A DNA stretch of 17,399 nt from Propionibacteriaceae bacterium (GTDB taxonomy: Bacteria > Actinomycetota > Actinomycetes > Propionibacteriales > Propionibacteriaceae), in assembly GCA_030528545.1 (NCBI GenBank), contig JAUMYR010000001.1, forward strand, positions 17,180-34,578, in the 5' to 3' direction. The notes under the pieces are model-generated. The model was not told where the DNA came from. It saw only the letters and a list, made by a program, of their open reading frames with translations, and did no database searches. This document shows, piece by piece, positions 9,024 to 15,827 of the stretch (position 1 is its first letter; each line of letters starts with the position of its first letter). A program made the translations under genes and the position numbers.

Positions 9024-12000
9024 TCGATCACCCCCGGGGTCGTGTTCAAGGCTGGACAGCCCCGCTGGTAGGCGCATAGCCGACACGCGGCACACCTTCT
9101 GGCGACGTAGTCCTCGGTGCGCGCTATGGCGGCGGCCTGGGCGATCCGGTCGTGCACCCAAGTGGGCGAGGATTCTGGCGTGTCGGGATGGCGAGGTACC
9201 TCGTCCAGGGAGGGCTGGCGGTAGACCCGCGGACGCCGGGCGTCGCCGTCCTCGCCGCGTAGCAGCACCAGCTCGGCGTCCCCGACCCGCCGGACACCGG
9301 GAGCGAGTTCCTCGAAGGCGCCCTGCTGGGCCGCCAGCTGATAGATCCCGAGCTGGTCGTGGCTGGCTACCTCCTTGGCTGTCGGCATACGCCGGGAGGT
9401 CTTGAAGTCGATCACCCGCAGGCGGCCTTCATCGTCGAGTTCTAAGCGGTCGACGCTGCCGTGGATGCGCACCCTCTCGGAACCGACCCGCAACTCGGTG
9501 GAGAACTCGACCTCAACCCCGAGCACCCGCCTGTCGGCGGCCTCCGCATGCCAGGTGGCCAGCCTGGTCAGAGCCGCCTCGGCGTCGTGACGCTCGGCCT
9601 CACCGAGCCAGGGCGCTTCAAAGGGGATCTGCTCCCAGACCCGTCCCAGGTGCTGGTTCAGGTCCCCGGCTCCCAGCCCTTCGGCGATGGCATGCTGGGC
9701 GAGCAGGTGCACCACCTGTCCCACGGAGGCAGCCGCCGCAGGCCGTTCGGCACGCACTCTACGGTGAAGGAACCAGCGTCTGGGACACTCGATCAGCTCA
9801 CCGACGTCGGTGCTCGCCAGCCACAGCTGCTCTGGCGCCTCCCCGGCCCCGGAGGGTTCGGCGATACCCCACCAGCGTCGTGGATCGGCGCCCGGGGCGA
9901 GCGGGCGTCCCAGGGAGTCCCGGAGCTGGGAGAGCCTGGCAAGCCGGTTCGCGGCGGCCCGCCGTAGCGCCGGTTCCCGTGCCGGGTCCGAGGCGACCTG
10001 GCGCAGATCGGCGACCATGCCCGCCAGCGTCAGCGGCCTCGGTGCCACACCGTTCACCCGTTCCACGGCCACTCCGGTCTCGGAGACGAAGCGGGAGACC
10101 CGCTCGCCGTGTTCGTCGGTGCCGGTGTGCCCCGACAGCGTCAGTTGCTCGCTCGCCCGGCTACAGGCGACATAGAACAGGCGGCGTTCGTAACCGATCC
10201 GGGCCCGATCGGCCTCGACCCCGGCCAGCGCCGCATCGAGGGAGTCGGCAGACAGCAGCCCTCCAGCCTTCGGGGCGGCCGGCCAGTTGCCCTCGCAGAG
10301 GCCGACCACGAACACCCGGCGGAACTGTTGCCCCTTCGCCCGGTGGACCGTAAGCAACTGGACTCCCCGCCCCCTCAGGTCCGATTCCCGGGCGGTATCT
10401 GCCGGGATGGACTGGCCAGACACCTCAGCCAGGAACACCCGTAGCCCGCGTGCTGCCGCGAGCCGGTCGAGGCGCCTGGCCTGTTCGAAGAGTTCGCACA
10501 GCGCGTCTAGGTCGGCTCCCGCACTCAGGTCCCCGTCGAGCGCGGATTCCCGCAGCCGGGTGGGCCAGCTGGTCGCGTTCCAGATGCGCCAGAGCAGTTC
10601 GTGGGGGCTCGCCCCGGCCGCCAGTTCCCTGCGGCAGGAGGCCAGCAACCGCCCCAGTTGTGCGACCGCCGCGGCCGTCTGGTCGCCGTCTGGGGCCTCC
10701 TGTGGGTGATTCATCAGTCCGGCGAGCAGTTCCGCCGATGGGGCTGGGGCTGCGCCCGTCTCGCGCTGCCTGGCTCTCAGGTCCCGCCCCAGGCGGCGCA
10801 GTTGCACCGCGTCGAGACCACCGAGTGGACCCGAAAGCAGCACCATCGCCTGATCGGCCGAGATGGTTTCCGACAGCAGCGCAGCCAGGGCCGTGAGCAT
10901 CGGACGCACCGCGAGTTGCTCCGATAGGGCGATCTCGTCACCGGCGACCTCCACCGGTATCCCCCCGCCGCGCAGCGCCCGCGCGATCGCGCTCAGCTCG
11001 CGCCGGCCGGTGCGGGCGATCACCGCGCATTGGGCCCATTCCACCTTGTCGCGCAGGTGTGCGTCTCGTAGTTGCTGGGCCAGATGGCTCAGTTCCGCGG
11101 CGGGGCTGTCATAGACCAGTGCGCGCACCAGGCAGCCCGGGGACTGGGTTGGCTGGCTGGGTGGCGGTGCGCCTGCGGCGTTGAGCCTGGTGGCGAGCCT
11201 GGTCCAGGCGGCGACCAGTGCCGGACCACCGCGATGGTTGCGTTCCAGGGTCATCACTCGACCGTGTGGGAAGGTGCTGGTGAACCATCCGATGGACTCG
11301 GCCTCGGCTCCCCGGAACCCGAAGACCGACTGCTGCGGATCGGCTACTGCGAGCAATTCGGCCCCGGTGGAACATAGATCCGCGAGCAGAAGCAGCTGCG
11401 AAGGGTCCAATTCGGCGAACTCGTCGACGACCAGGGCCTCAACGCTAGCCCCCACCGCCCCACGCACGGCCTCATCCTGGACGATCAGCCGGGCCCGGTG
11501 CACCAATTCGGCATAGTCGAGGGTCTGTTCAAAATCGAGCACGGTGAGGTATTCCTCGAAGAACTCTCCTACCGCTGCCCAGGCCGGGTTCGTCCTGCCC
11601 AGCGCCATGACATCTTCGGGATCGAGCCCGAGCTGGCGGGCCCTGGCCAGAATCGGACGCAGCTGGGCAGCGAAGGCTCTGGCCGGCGCCGCGGCAGCCA
11701 GCTCTCTTGGCCAAGCCGAGGTGTCGTGACCGCCCAGGAGTTCCCACAGCCGGAACTCTTGTTCGGGCGCCTGCAATAAACGCAGCTGGCCCCAAGTCTC
11801 GGGATCGGCATAGCTGCGAACCAGGCCAAGGCACAGACCATGCATCGTGGTGACCCGAGGCGCCAGATGCGCCCCACCTAACCTGCGAACGATTCTCATC
11901 CGCAATTGTTGTGCGGCGGCTCGGGAATGCGTGAGCACGACCATTCGGTCGAGCCGAATAGCTGCCGCCCTGCGAGCCACCCATTCGATCAGCACCTCGG

Positions 12001-12154
12001 TCTTGCCCGTACCCGGGCCGCCGGTCACCAGCAGCGGAGCCCCGCGGTGCTCGAGCACCGCCCGCTGATCCGGCGACCACTCGTTAAGGGGCGCTGGCGG
12101 CGGTGGCTTGATGAGCGAGAACGTTCGGGTCGGGGATGTCACGCCCCCATGCAA
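9020..12154 (-). CDS. adnA: AdnA, helicase-nuclease subunit of AdnAB with Fe-S nuclease domain
   Basis: This 1044-residue UvrD-like motor with a C-terminal nuclease lies directly before adnB. Walker A is GGPGTGKT (45-52), and motif III is AVADPQQSVFGFRG (269-282). Motif V is LTVHRAKGQQF (601-611) and motif VI is YVACSRASEQL (661-671). Motif II reads DEFAELD (244-250), without the usual DExQD glutamine. The nuclease shows His816, Asp902 (GSVDRLE), Asp916 and Lys918 (VIDFKTS) and Gln934/Tyr938. Cys790 (IECPRRW) plus Cys1024, Cys1027 and Cys1033 form the C...CxxCx5C set that holds a 4Fe-4S cluster in AddB and AdnA nuclease domains; Cys1021 is extra. The start is uncertain: TTG at 12154, or GTG at 12142, which gives a 1040-residue protein. 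The stop overlaps the adnB start by four bases. The cysteine set and gene order make this AdnA rather than a second AdnB. Confidence 0.92.
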   Translation of the reverse strand: MHGGVTSPTRTFSLIKPPPPAPLNEWSPDQRAVLEHRGAPLLVTGGPGTGKTEVLIEWVARRAAAIRLDRMVVLTHSRAAAQQLRMRIVRRLGGAHLAPRVTTMHGLCLGLVRSYADPETWGQLRLLQAPEQEFRLWELLGGHDTSAWPRELAAAAPARAFAAQLRPILARARQLGLDPEDVMALGRTNPAWAAVGEFFEEYLTVLDFEQTLDYAELVHRARLIVQDEAVRGAVGASVEALVVDEFAELDPSQLLLLADLCSTGAELLAVADPQQSVFGFRGAEAESIGWFTSTFPHGRVMTLERNHRGGPALVAAWTRLATRLNAAGAPPPSQPTQSPGCLVRALVYDSPAAELSHLAQQLRDAHLRDKVEWAQCAVIARTGRRELSAIARALRGGGIPVEVAGDEIALSEQLAVRPMLTALAALLSETISADQAMVLLSGPLGGLDAVQLRRLGRDLRARQRETGAAPAPSAELLAGLMNHPQEAPDGDQTAAAVAQLGRLLASCRRELAAGASPHELLWRIWNATSWPTRLRESALDGDLSAGADLDALCELFEQARRLDRLAAARGLRVFLAEVSGQSIPADTARESDLRGRGVQLLTVHRAKGQQFRRVFVVGLCEGNWPAAPKAGGLLSADSLDAALAGVEADRARIGYERRLFYVACSRASEQLTLSGHTGTDEHGERVSRFVSETGVAVERVNGVAPRPLTLAGMVADLRQVASDPAREPALRRAAANRLARLSQLRDSLGRPLAPGADPRRWWGIAEPSGAGEAPEQLWLASTDVGELIECPRRWFLHRRVRAERPAAAASVGQVVHLLAQHAIAEGLGAGDLNQHLGRVWEQIPFEAPWLGEAERHDAEAALTRLATWHAEAADRRVLGVEVEFSTELRVGSERVRIHGSVDRLELDDEGRLRVIDFKTSRRMPTAKEVASHDQLGIYQLAAQQGAFEELAPGVRRVGDAELVLLRGEDGDARRPRVYRQPSLDEVPRHPDTPESSPTWVHDRIAQAAAIARTEDYVARRCAACRLCAYQRGCPALNTTPGVIE

Positions 12155-12184
12155 CCAGATGAAACTGACATTTTCATTACACGT

Positions 12185-12216
12185 TATTTAGCCTTGTGCC
12201 CCCTCGCACTTCTCAA
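12185..12216 (-). promoter_or_regulatory. Candidate promoter of the adnA-adnB-nudC-aminotransferase operon
   Basis: Reading on the - strand, TTGAGA (12216-12211) is followed by TAAATA (12190-12185). The spacer is 20 bases, longer than the ideal 17-18. This AT-rich patch is the only plausible promoter-like element between cspA and adnA on this strand. The call rests on sequence alone. Confidence 0.3.
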
Positions 12217-12227
12217 GTTGCGCCGAC

Positions 12228-12233
12228 TATGAA
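12228..12233 (+). promoter_or_regulatory. Candidate -10 element for the cold shock gene
   Basis: TATGAA at 12228-12233 is the best -10-like hexamer before cspA; the -35 region is poor. A start near 12240 would leave a leader of about 78 bases, and long leaders are usual for cold shock genes. A short palindrome (CGCACAGTGCG, 12280-12290) lies in that leader. Confidence 0.25.
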
Positions 12234-12317
12234 AGAGTGAGGGCAATGCTTCTCAGATGGACGCTGAGGGCATGCGCGTCGCACAGTGCGGTGCGTGGGT
12301 TTTTCTAGGAGAGTTTC

Positions 12318-12524
12318 ATGGCACAGGGCACCGTCAAGTGGTTCAATGCCGAGAAGGGCTACGGCTTCATCTCGGTCGACGGTGGTGAGCACGAAGACGT
12401 CTTCGTGCATTACACGGCGATTGAGGCAACCGGTTTCCGGTCGCTCAACGAGAACCAACGAGTCGAGTTCGAGATCGTTCAGGGACCGAAGGGCCAGCAG
12501 GCCGATCACGTCAAGACGATCTGA
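12318..12524 (+). CDS. cspA: Cold shock protein (CspA family RNA chaperone)
   Basis: This 68-residue protein is a single cold shock domain of standard length. It opens with [19 protein letters not shown], which contains the RNP1 motif KGYGFI (13-18); RNP2 is VFVHY (28-32). These aromatic residues stack on single-stranded RNA or DNA, and the family melts RNA secondary structure and acts as an antiterminator at low temperature. The start is ATG at 12318 with AGGAGAG four bases upstream. A long perfect hairpin follows the stop directly, so it is probably a one-gene transcript. It is divergent from adnA. The family is certain; cold induction is inferred, since some actinobacterial paralogues are constitutive. 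Confidence 0.96.
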   Translation: MAQGTVKWFNAEKGYGFISVDGGEHEDVFVHYTAIEATGFRSLNENQRVEFEIVQGPKGQQADHVKTI

Positions 12525-12528
12525 ACTC

Positions 12529-12556
12529 GGATGCCGCTGGTTCGCCAGCGGCATCC
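12529..12556 (+). terminator. Hairpin terminator after cspA
   Basis: A perfect 12-bp stem (GGATGCCGCTGG pairs with CCAGCGGCATCC) closes a TTCG tetraloop, starting four bases after the cspA stop. There is no U-run after it, which is common for intrinsic terminators in Actinobacteria. Confidence 0.85.
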
Positions 12557-12900
12557 ATCAGAACTTCTCGCCGGTTTAGACGGCGGGGTGGGCTCGCGTA
12601 CGTTCCACCTTGCAGGTGATTCTCGCGAGAGAGTGGCATAACCGGTGGCTCGGTTCGTTAGGGCCGGGCCACCATTCCCCAGGCCCAGTGAGCGGTGCGT
12701 GGTGATGGGAGCACCACACGCCGAGGGTCCTGGCCGGTGGCATCAAGCTGAGAGCCCGGCGACCGGTCTGCCCGCATGGGCGATGCCGCGGGCCCAGGCT
12801 TGTTTCCGTAGCTTCGATGCGCCGCCATGGGATGGTTCAAGGACCGGTTCGTCCCTGCCTCGGCTGAGGCTATGCTGGTCAGCGCATTCGAGGAGGATCC
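12557..12900. other. Non-coding stretch with several inverted repeats
   Basis: Together with the terminator, 376 bases separate cspA from the DUF3107 gene without a credible gene; frames here have no homology I recognise and poor starts. The first part holds closely spaced inverted repeats: CACCT/AGGTG (12606-12618), the palindrome TCTCGCGAGA (12621-12630), a 10-bp stem with one G-T pair and a 10-base loop (12644-12653 with 12664-12673), and GTGGTG/CACCAC (12699-12717). The last part holds the promoter candidate and ribosome binding site of the next gene. It could be a small RNA, a regulatory region or a decayed gene; I cannot tell which. Confidence 0.5.
12848..12876 (+). promoter_or_regulatory. 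Candidate promoter of the DUF3107 gene
   Basis: TTCGTC (12848-12853) and TATGCT (12871-12876) are 17 bases apart, and the implied start of transcription is near 12883. The -10 is good and the -35 moderate. The leader would be about 18 bases and would still contain the AGGAGG ribosome binding site at 12891-12896. Confidence 0.5.
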
Positions 12901-13125
12901 ATGGAAATCAAGATCGGTATCGTCAACACCGCCCGTGAACTGGCCATCGACGTCAGCCGCAGCGCCGACGATGTGGAGGCGAGCCTGCGCGAGGCTATCG
13001 CCAACGACACCCTGTGGCAGCTGACCGACCAGAGGGGCCGGCGTGTGATCGTCCCGGTATCGAAGATCGGCTATGTCGACCTCGGCGTGGAAGGCTCCCG
13101 CCCGGTCGGCTTCGGTTCGGTCTAA
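12901..13125 (+). CDS. DUF3107 family protein (TB9.4-like, function unknown)
   Basis: This 74-residue protein begins MEIKIGIVNTARELAIDV and carries the conserved centre LTDQRGRRVIVPVSKIGYVDLG (described as residues 41-62). This matches the small actinobacterial DUF3107 family, which includes TB9.4 (Rv3208A) of M. tuberculosis. No signal peptide or membrane segment is visible; it should be a small soluble cytoplasmic protein. The start is ATG at 12901 with AGGAGG four bases upstream, a strong site. The next gene on the same strand is a DEAD-box helicase; Rv3208A and the helicase gene rhlE (Rv3211) are also neighbours in M. tuberculosis, so the pairing looks conserved. The biochemical role is unknown, and a function in RNA metabolism would be only a guess from location. 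Confidence 0.88.
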   Translation: MEIKIGIVNTARELAIDVSRSADDVEASLREAIANDTLWQLTDQRGRRVIVPVSKIGYVDLGVEGSRPVGFGSV

Positions 13126-13158
13126 CTCGGTCTCCGGCCACGGCACGGACGCTGCCGC

Positions 13159-13164
13159 TACACT
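13159..13164 (+). promoter_or_regulatory. Candidate -10 element for the DEAD-box gene
   Basis: TACACT fits the TANNNT pattern of actinobacterial -10 boxes. No clear -35 is visible. The leader would be about 70 bases and would contain a GCGCGA/TCGCGC inverted repeat soon after the start. Co-transcription with the DUF3107 gene is also possible, as I see no terminator between them. Confidence 0.3.
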
Positions 13165-13228
13165 GGTACGAGCGCGAAACTCTCGCGCGCGCCGGTGGCA
13201 CGCGATGTGCTTCGGCGTCGGTGATATT

Positions 13229-13233
13229 AGAGG
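13229..13233 (+). promoter_or_regulatory. Ribosome binding site that points to the CTG start
   Basis: AGAGG lies eight bases before the CTG at 13242. The same site would be 56 bases from the TTG at 13290, too far to serve it. It therefore favours CTG as the initiation codon. Confidence 0.6.
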
Positions 13234-13241
13234 TCTGAACC

Positions 13242-14672
13242 CTGACTAAGCACGACGAAGCCCCACGCGAAGCCGAGACCTTCGCAGATTTGGGCGTTAT
13301 CCCACAGATTGTTGAGGCGCTCGCCAATGCTGGCATCACGTCTCCTTTCCCGATCCAATCGCTAGCCATCCCGATCGCGCTCGGCGGAACCGATCTCATT
13401 GGCCAGGCGCGTACCGGTACCGGTAAGACGCTGGCTTTCGGCGTCGTCGCGCTGCAGCGCATCCACCCTCCCGGCACTCCGGGCTACGACAAGCTGACCG
13501 CTCCAGGAAAGCCCCAGGCACTGGTGATGTGCCCGACCCGAGAGCTTGCGGTTCAGGTTGCCAGCGACCTAGAGGTCGCCTCCACCATCCGCCAGGCCCG
13601 GGTACTGACCATCTACGGCGGGGTCTCCTATGACACTCAGCTCGCTGCTCTCGAAGCGGGGGTAGATGTCGTCGTTGGCACCCCCGGCCGTCTTCTAGAC
13701 CTAGTCAACAGGCGCTCACTCGACCTGTCCCAGATTCAGGTAGTCGTCTTGGACGAGGCCGACGAAATGCTCGATCTCGGCTTCCTACCCGACGTGGAGC
13801 GGCTGCTCGGCAAGACCCCCGGGGACCGGCAGACGCTGCTGTTCTCGGCGACCATGCCCGCCGCGATCATGGCGCTGGCACGCAGTTCCCTCAACCGCCC
13901 GATCAATATTAGGGCCGAAGGGCACGACGCCCAGGCCACGGTGCCCGACATCACCCAATATGTGTACCAGGCCCACGACCTCGACAAGCCCGAGATCATC
14001 GCCAGGGTGCTGCAGTCCGAGGGCTTCGACAAGGCGATGGTGTTCTGCCGGACCAAGCGCGCCGCCCAGCGGCTCGCCGACGACCTCGACGACCGGGGTT
14101 TCGCGGCTACCAGCATCCACGGCGACCTGAACCAGGGCGCGCGGGAGAAGGCTTTGAAGAAGTTCCGCAACGGCAAGGTCACCACTCTTGTCGCCACAGA
14201 TGTGGCCGCCCGCGGGATCGACGTCACCGGAGTGAGCCACGTCATCAACTATGAGTGCCCCGACAGCGATGCGACCTATGTGCATCGCATCGGACGCACC
14301 GGCCGTGCCGGAGCCAAGGGCGTGGCGATCACCCTGGTCGACTGGGCCGACGTAACCCGTTGGAAGGTCATCAGCAAGGCCCTCGACCTGGGCAAAGACG
14401 AGCCGGTCGAGACCTATTCGACCTCGGAGCATCTCTACACCGACCTGGACATCCCGGCTGGGACCAAGGGCCGGGTCGCTACCCAGCAGCCGTCCAAGGA
14501 GGATCCGGCGGCGAAGAAGGACGCTCCGGCCCGTCGCAGGCGCCGCACCAGGGACCGTGGCGCCCAAGCCGAAAAGCCTGCCACCGAAACCGGAAGCACT
14601 CCCGCCGAGGCCCCCAAACGGCGGCGCCGCCGCCGGGTCCGGCAGGGGCAGGTCATCAGCGAGGCCGAATAA
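13242..14672 (+). CDS. DEAD-box ATP-dependent RNA helicase (RhlE/CsdA-like), CTG start
   Basis: About 476 residues. The family unwinds short RNA duplexes using ATP and works in ribosome assembly, RNA decay and growth in the cold. Numbering from the CTG: Q-motif Phe14 and Gln39, motif I ARTGTGKT (56-63), Ia PTRELA, Ib TPGRLLD, II DEAD (171-174), III SAT (202-204), IV MVFCRTKRAA, V ATDVAARGID, VI HRIGRTGR (348-355). The tail from about 421 is low-complexity with two runs of arginines, likely for RNA binding. The start is unusual: an in-frame stop lies at 13236-13238, and the only later candidates are CTG at 13242 and TTG at 13290. The TTG would remove the Q-motif phenylalanine, whereas the CTG gives MTKHDEAP and has AGAGG eight bases upstream. 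In M. tuberculosis the helicase near TB9.4 is RhlE. Confidence 0.93.
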   Translation: MTKHDEAPREAETFADLGVIPQIVEALANAGITSPFPIQSLAIPIALGGTDLIGQARTGTGKTLAFGVVALQRIHPPGTPGYDKLTAPGKPQALVMCPTRELAVQVASDLEVASTIRQARVLTIYGGVSYDTQLAALEAGVDVVVGTPGRLLDLVNRRSLDLSQIQVVVLDEADEMLDLGFLPDVERLLGKTPGDRQTLLFSATMPAAIMALARSSLNRPINIRAEGHDAQATVPDITQYVYQAHDLDKPEIIARVLQSEGFDKAMVFCRTKRAAQRLADDLDDRGFAATSIHGDLNQGAREKALKKFRNGKVTTLVATDVAARGIDVTGVSHVINYECPDSDATYVHRIGRTGRAGAKGVAITLVDWADVTRWKVISKALDLGKDEPVETYSTSEHLYTDLDIPAGTKGRVATQQPSKEDPAAKKDAPARRRRRTRDRGAQAEKPATETGSTPAEAPKRRRRRRVRQGQVISEAE

Positions 14673-14677
14673 GGCTA

Positions 14678-14706
14678 GTGGGGCCCCGGGATCGCCGCGG
14701 CCCCAC
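14678..14706. terminator. Bidirectional terminator between the DEAD-box gene and trpS
   Basis: GTGGGGCC (14678-14685) pairs perfectly with GGCCCCAC (14699-14706) around a 13-base GC-rich loop. It lies between two convergent genes, 5 bases after one stop and 12 bases beyond the other, so it can serve both strands. No U-tract is present. Confidence 0.7.
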
Positions 14707-14718
14707 CACCGGGTTCGC

Positions 14719-15825
14719 TCAGTAGTCCATACTCATCGCCTGGCGCACCTCCGCGAGTGTGGCCTCAGCGATCTCGTTGGCCCTCTCATTGCCCTCCCGC
14801 AGCACCTGGCGCACATAGTCCGGGGCGGCCAGGAGCTCGGCTCGACGGGCCCGCAAGGGTTCCAGGTGGGTATTGATCGCCTCGGTTGCGGCCTTCTTCA
14901 GTCCGCCACCGCCGCCCTCGCCGATCCGTTCGGCCACCGCCTCCGGGGTCTGTCCCTCACACAACGCGGTCAGCAGCACCAGGTTGGAGACCTCGGGGCG
15001 GTTCACCGGGTCATAGGTAATCAGCCGCTGCGAATCGGTCTTGGCCTTCTTGATGAGCCTGGCAGTTTCGTCGGCGCTCATGCCCAGCTCAATCGTGTTG
15101 CGCTTGGACTTGCTCATCTTGGTGCCATCCAGTCCGAGGATGCTCGGAGCCCCCGATAGCAGCGCGTCCGGCTGCCCAAAGACCGGGCGGTCCGGGTCCA
15201 CCCGCCCATAGCGTTCGTCGAACCTCCGCGCGATGACGCGGGTGACCTCAATGTGGGGCAACTGATCCTTGCCGACCGGAACCAGGTTGGCCTTACAGAA
15301 CAGGATGTCGGCGGCCTGATGCACCGGGAAGGTCAACATCAGCCCCGACATCGGCCGGTTGGACGCCGCCAGCTCGTCCTTGACCGTGGGGTTACGCCGC
15401 AGCTCGGAGTCGGTGACCAGGCTGAGGAATGGCAGCATCAGCTGGTTGAGAGCGGGCAGGCTGGAATGGGTGAAGATGGTCGATCGAAGCGGATCGATGC
15501 CAGCGGCCAGATAGTCGGTGACCAGGCTGGCCACATTCTCCTTCATCGCCCCGACCCCGTCGCGGTCGTAGATCACCTGATAGTCGGCGATGATAACCAT
15601 CGTCTCGATTCCGGAGTTCTGCAACCGAACCCGATTGGCCAGCGATCCGAAATAGTGGCCGATGTGCAAGTTTCCGGTCGGGCGGTCCCCCGTCAGAATC
15701 CGGTAGCGCTCCGGGTGCAGCGGGAGATCGGCCTCGATCTCGGCGCTGCGGGCCTCACTCCGGCGCAGTGAACCGTCCGACGTGGACGTTTCGTTCTCGG
15801 CGTCCACGTCGAATGGCTCGCTCAT
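14719..15825 (-). CDS. trpS: Tryptophanyl-tRNA synthetase
   Basis: This 368-residue class I synthetase joins tryptophan to tRNA-Trp with ATP. The HIGH motif is exact (HIGH, 54-57, in GDRPTGNLHIGHY), and the second signature is KMSKS (236-240). GKDQ at 185-188 and the PVHQAAD segment (167-173) belong to the family core. A charged, poorly conserved extension of about 40 residues precedes the core; no later ATG or good GTG would remove it. The sequence follows the GDRPTG...HIGH subgroup rather than the SGIQPTG...IGNY type of E. coli and Bacillus. Where those have DQHAIT at the active site, this one reads DYQVIY (81-86), so the histidine position is Gln83. The start is ATG at 15825, two bases after the upstream gene, with GGAGG ten bases or so upstream inside that gene. 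A strong hairpin follows the start codon closely. Confidence 0.95.
   Translation of the reverse strand: MSEPFDVDAENETSTSDGSLRRSEARSAEIEADLPLHPERYRILTGDRPTGNLHIGHYFGSLANRVRLQNSGIETMVIIADYQVIYDRDGVGAMKENVASLVTDYLAAGIDPLRSTIFTHSSLPALNQLMLPFLSLVTDSELRRNPTVKDELAASNRPMSGLMLTFPVHQAADILFCKANLVPVGKDQLPHIEVTRVIARRFDERYGRVDPDRPVFGQPDALLSGAPSILGLDGTKMSKSKRNTIELGMSADETARLIKKAKTDSQRLITYDPVNRPEVSNLVLLTALCEGQTPEAVAERIGEGGGGGLKKAATEAINTHLEPLRARRAELLAAPDYVRQVLREGNERANEIAEATLAEVRQAMSMDY
15778..15811 (-). repeat. Perfect 11-bp inverted repeat in the trpS start region
   Basis: CGACGTGGACG (15778-15788) and CGTCCACGTCG (15801-15811) are exact reverse complements with 12 bases between. In the trpS mRNA this forms a hairpin from about nucleotide 15 to 48 of the coding sequence, within the codons of the variable N-terminal extension. 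It is probably stable (8 of 11 pairs are G-C). Confidence 0.75.
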
Positions 15826-15827
15826 CT

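Noticed and set aside
9024..9161. Extended N-terminus of AdnB from 9161 or 9077
   Set aside because: The added residues overlap the conserved Fe-S end of adnA in another frame and resemble no helicase; the coupled GTG at 9023 is better.
5410..9876. Four matches to the E. coli Chi sequence GCTGGTGG: 5410 on + and 5891, 8657, 9869 on -, near RecBCD and AdnAB genes
   Set aside because: One or two are expected by chance in DNA this GC-rich, and Leu/Val/Ala codon use raises the count. Chi differs between bacteria, and nothing shows this one is used here.
3367..10990. GCGATCGC palindrome at 3367, 3532, 3822 and 10983, three of them in recD
   Set aside because: It is only slightly above chance for the base composition and falls in alanine/isoleucine codons. 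There is no regular spacing or context to suggest a function.
12631..12680. Possible tRNA: a T-loop-like GGTTCG and a CCACCA-like end
   Set aside because: No acceptor stem, D-arm or anticodon arm can be formed around it; the stem at 12644-12673 is a simple hairpin.
12658..13146. A 162-codon frame on the - strand covering the gap and the DUF3107 gene
   Set aside because: It lies opposite a well-supported conserved gene, has no recognisable motif, and its length is expected for GC-rich antisense frames.
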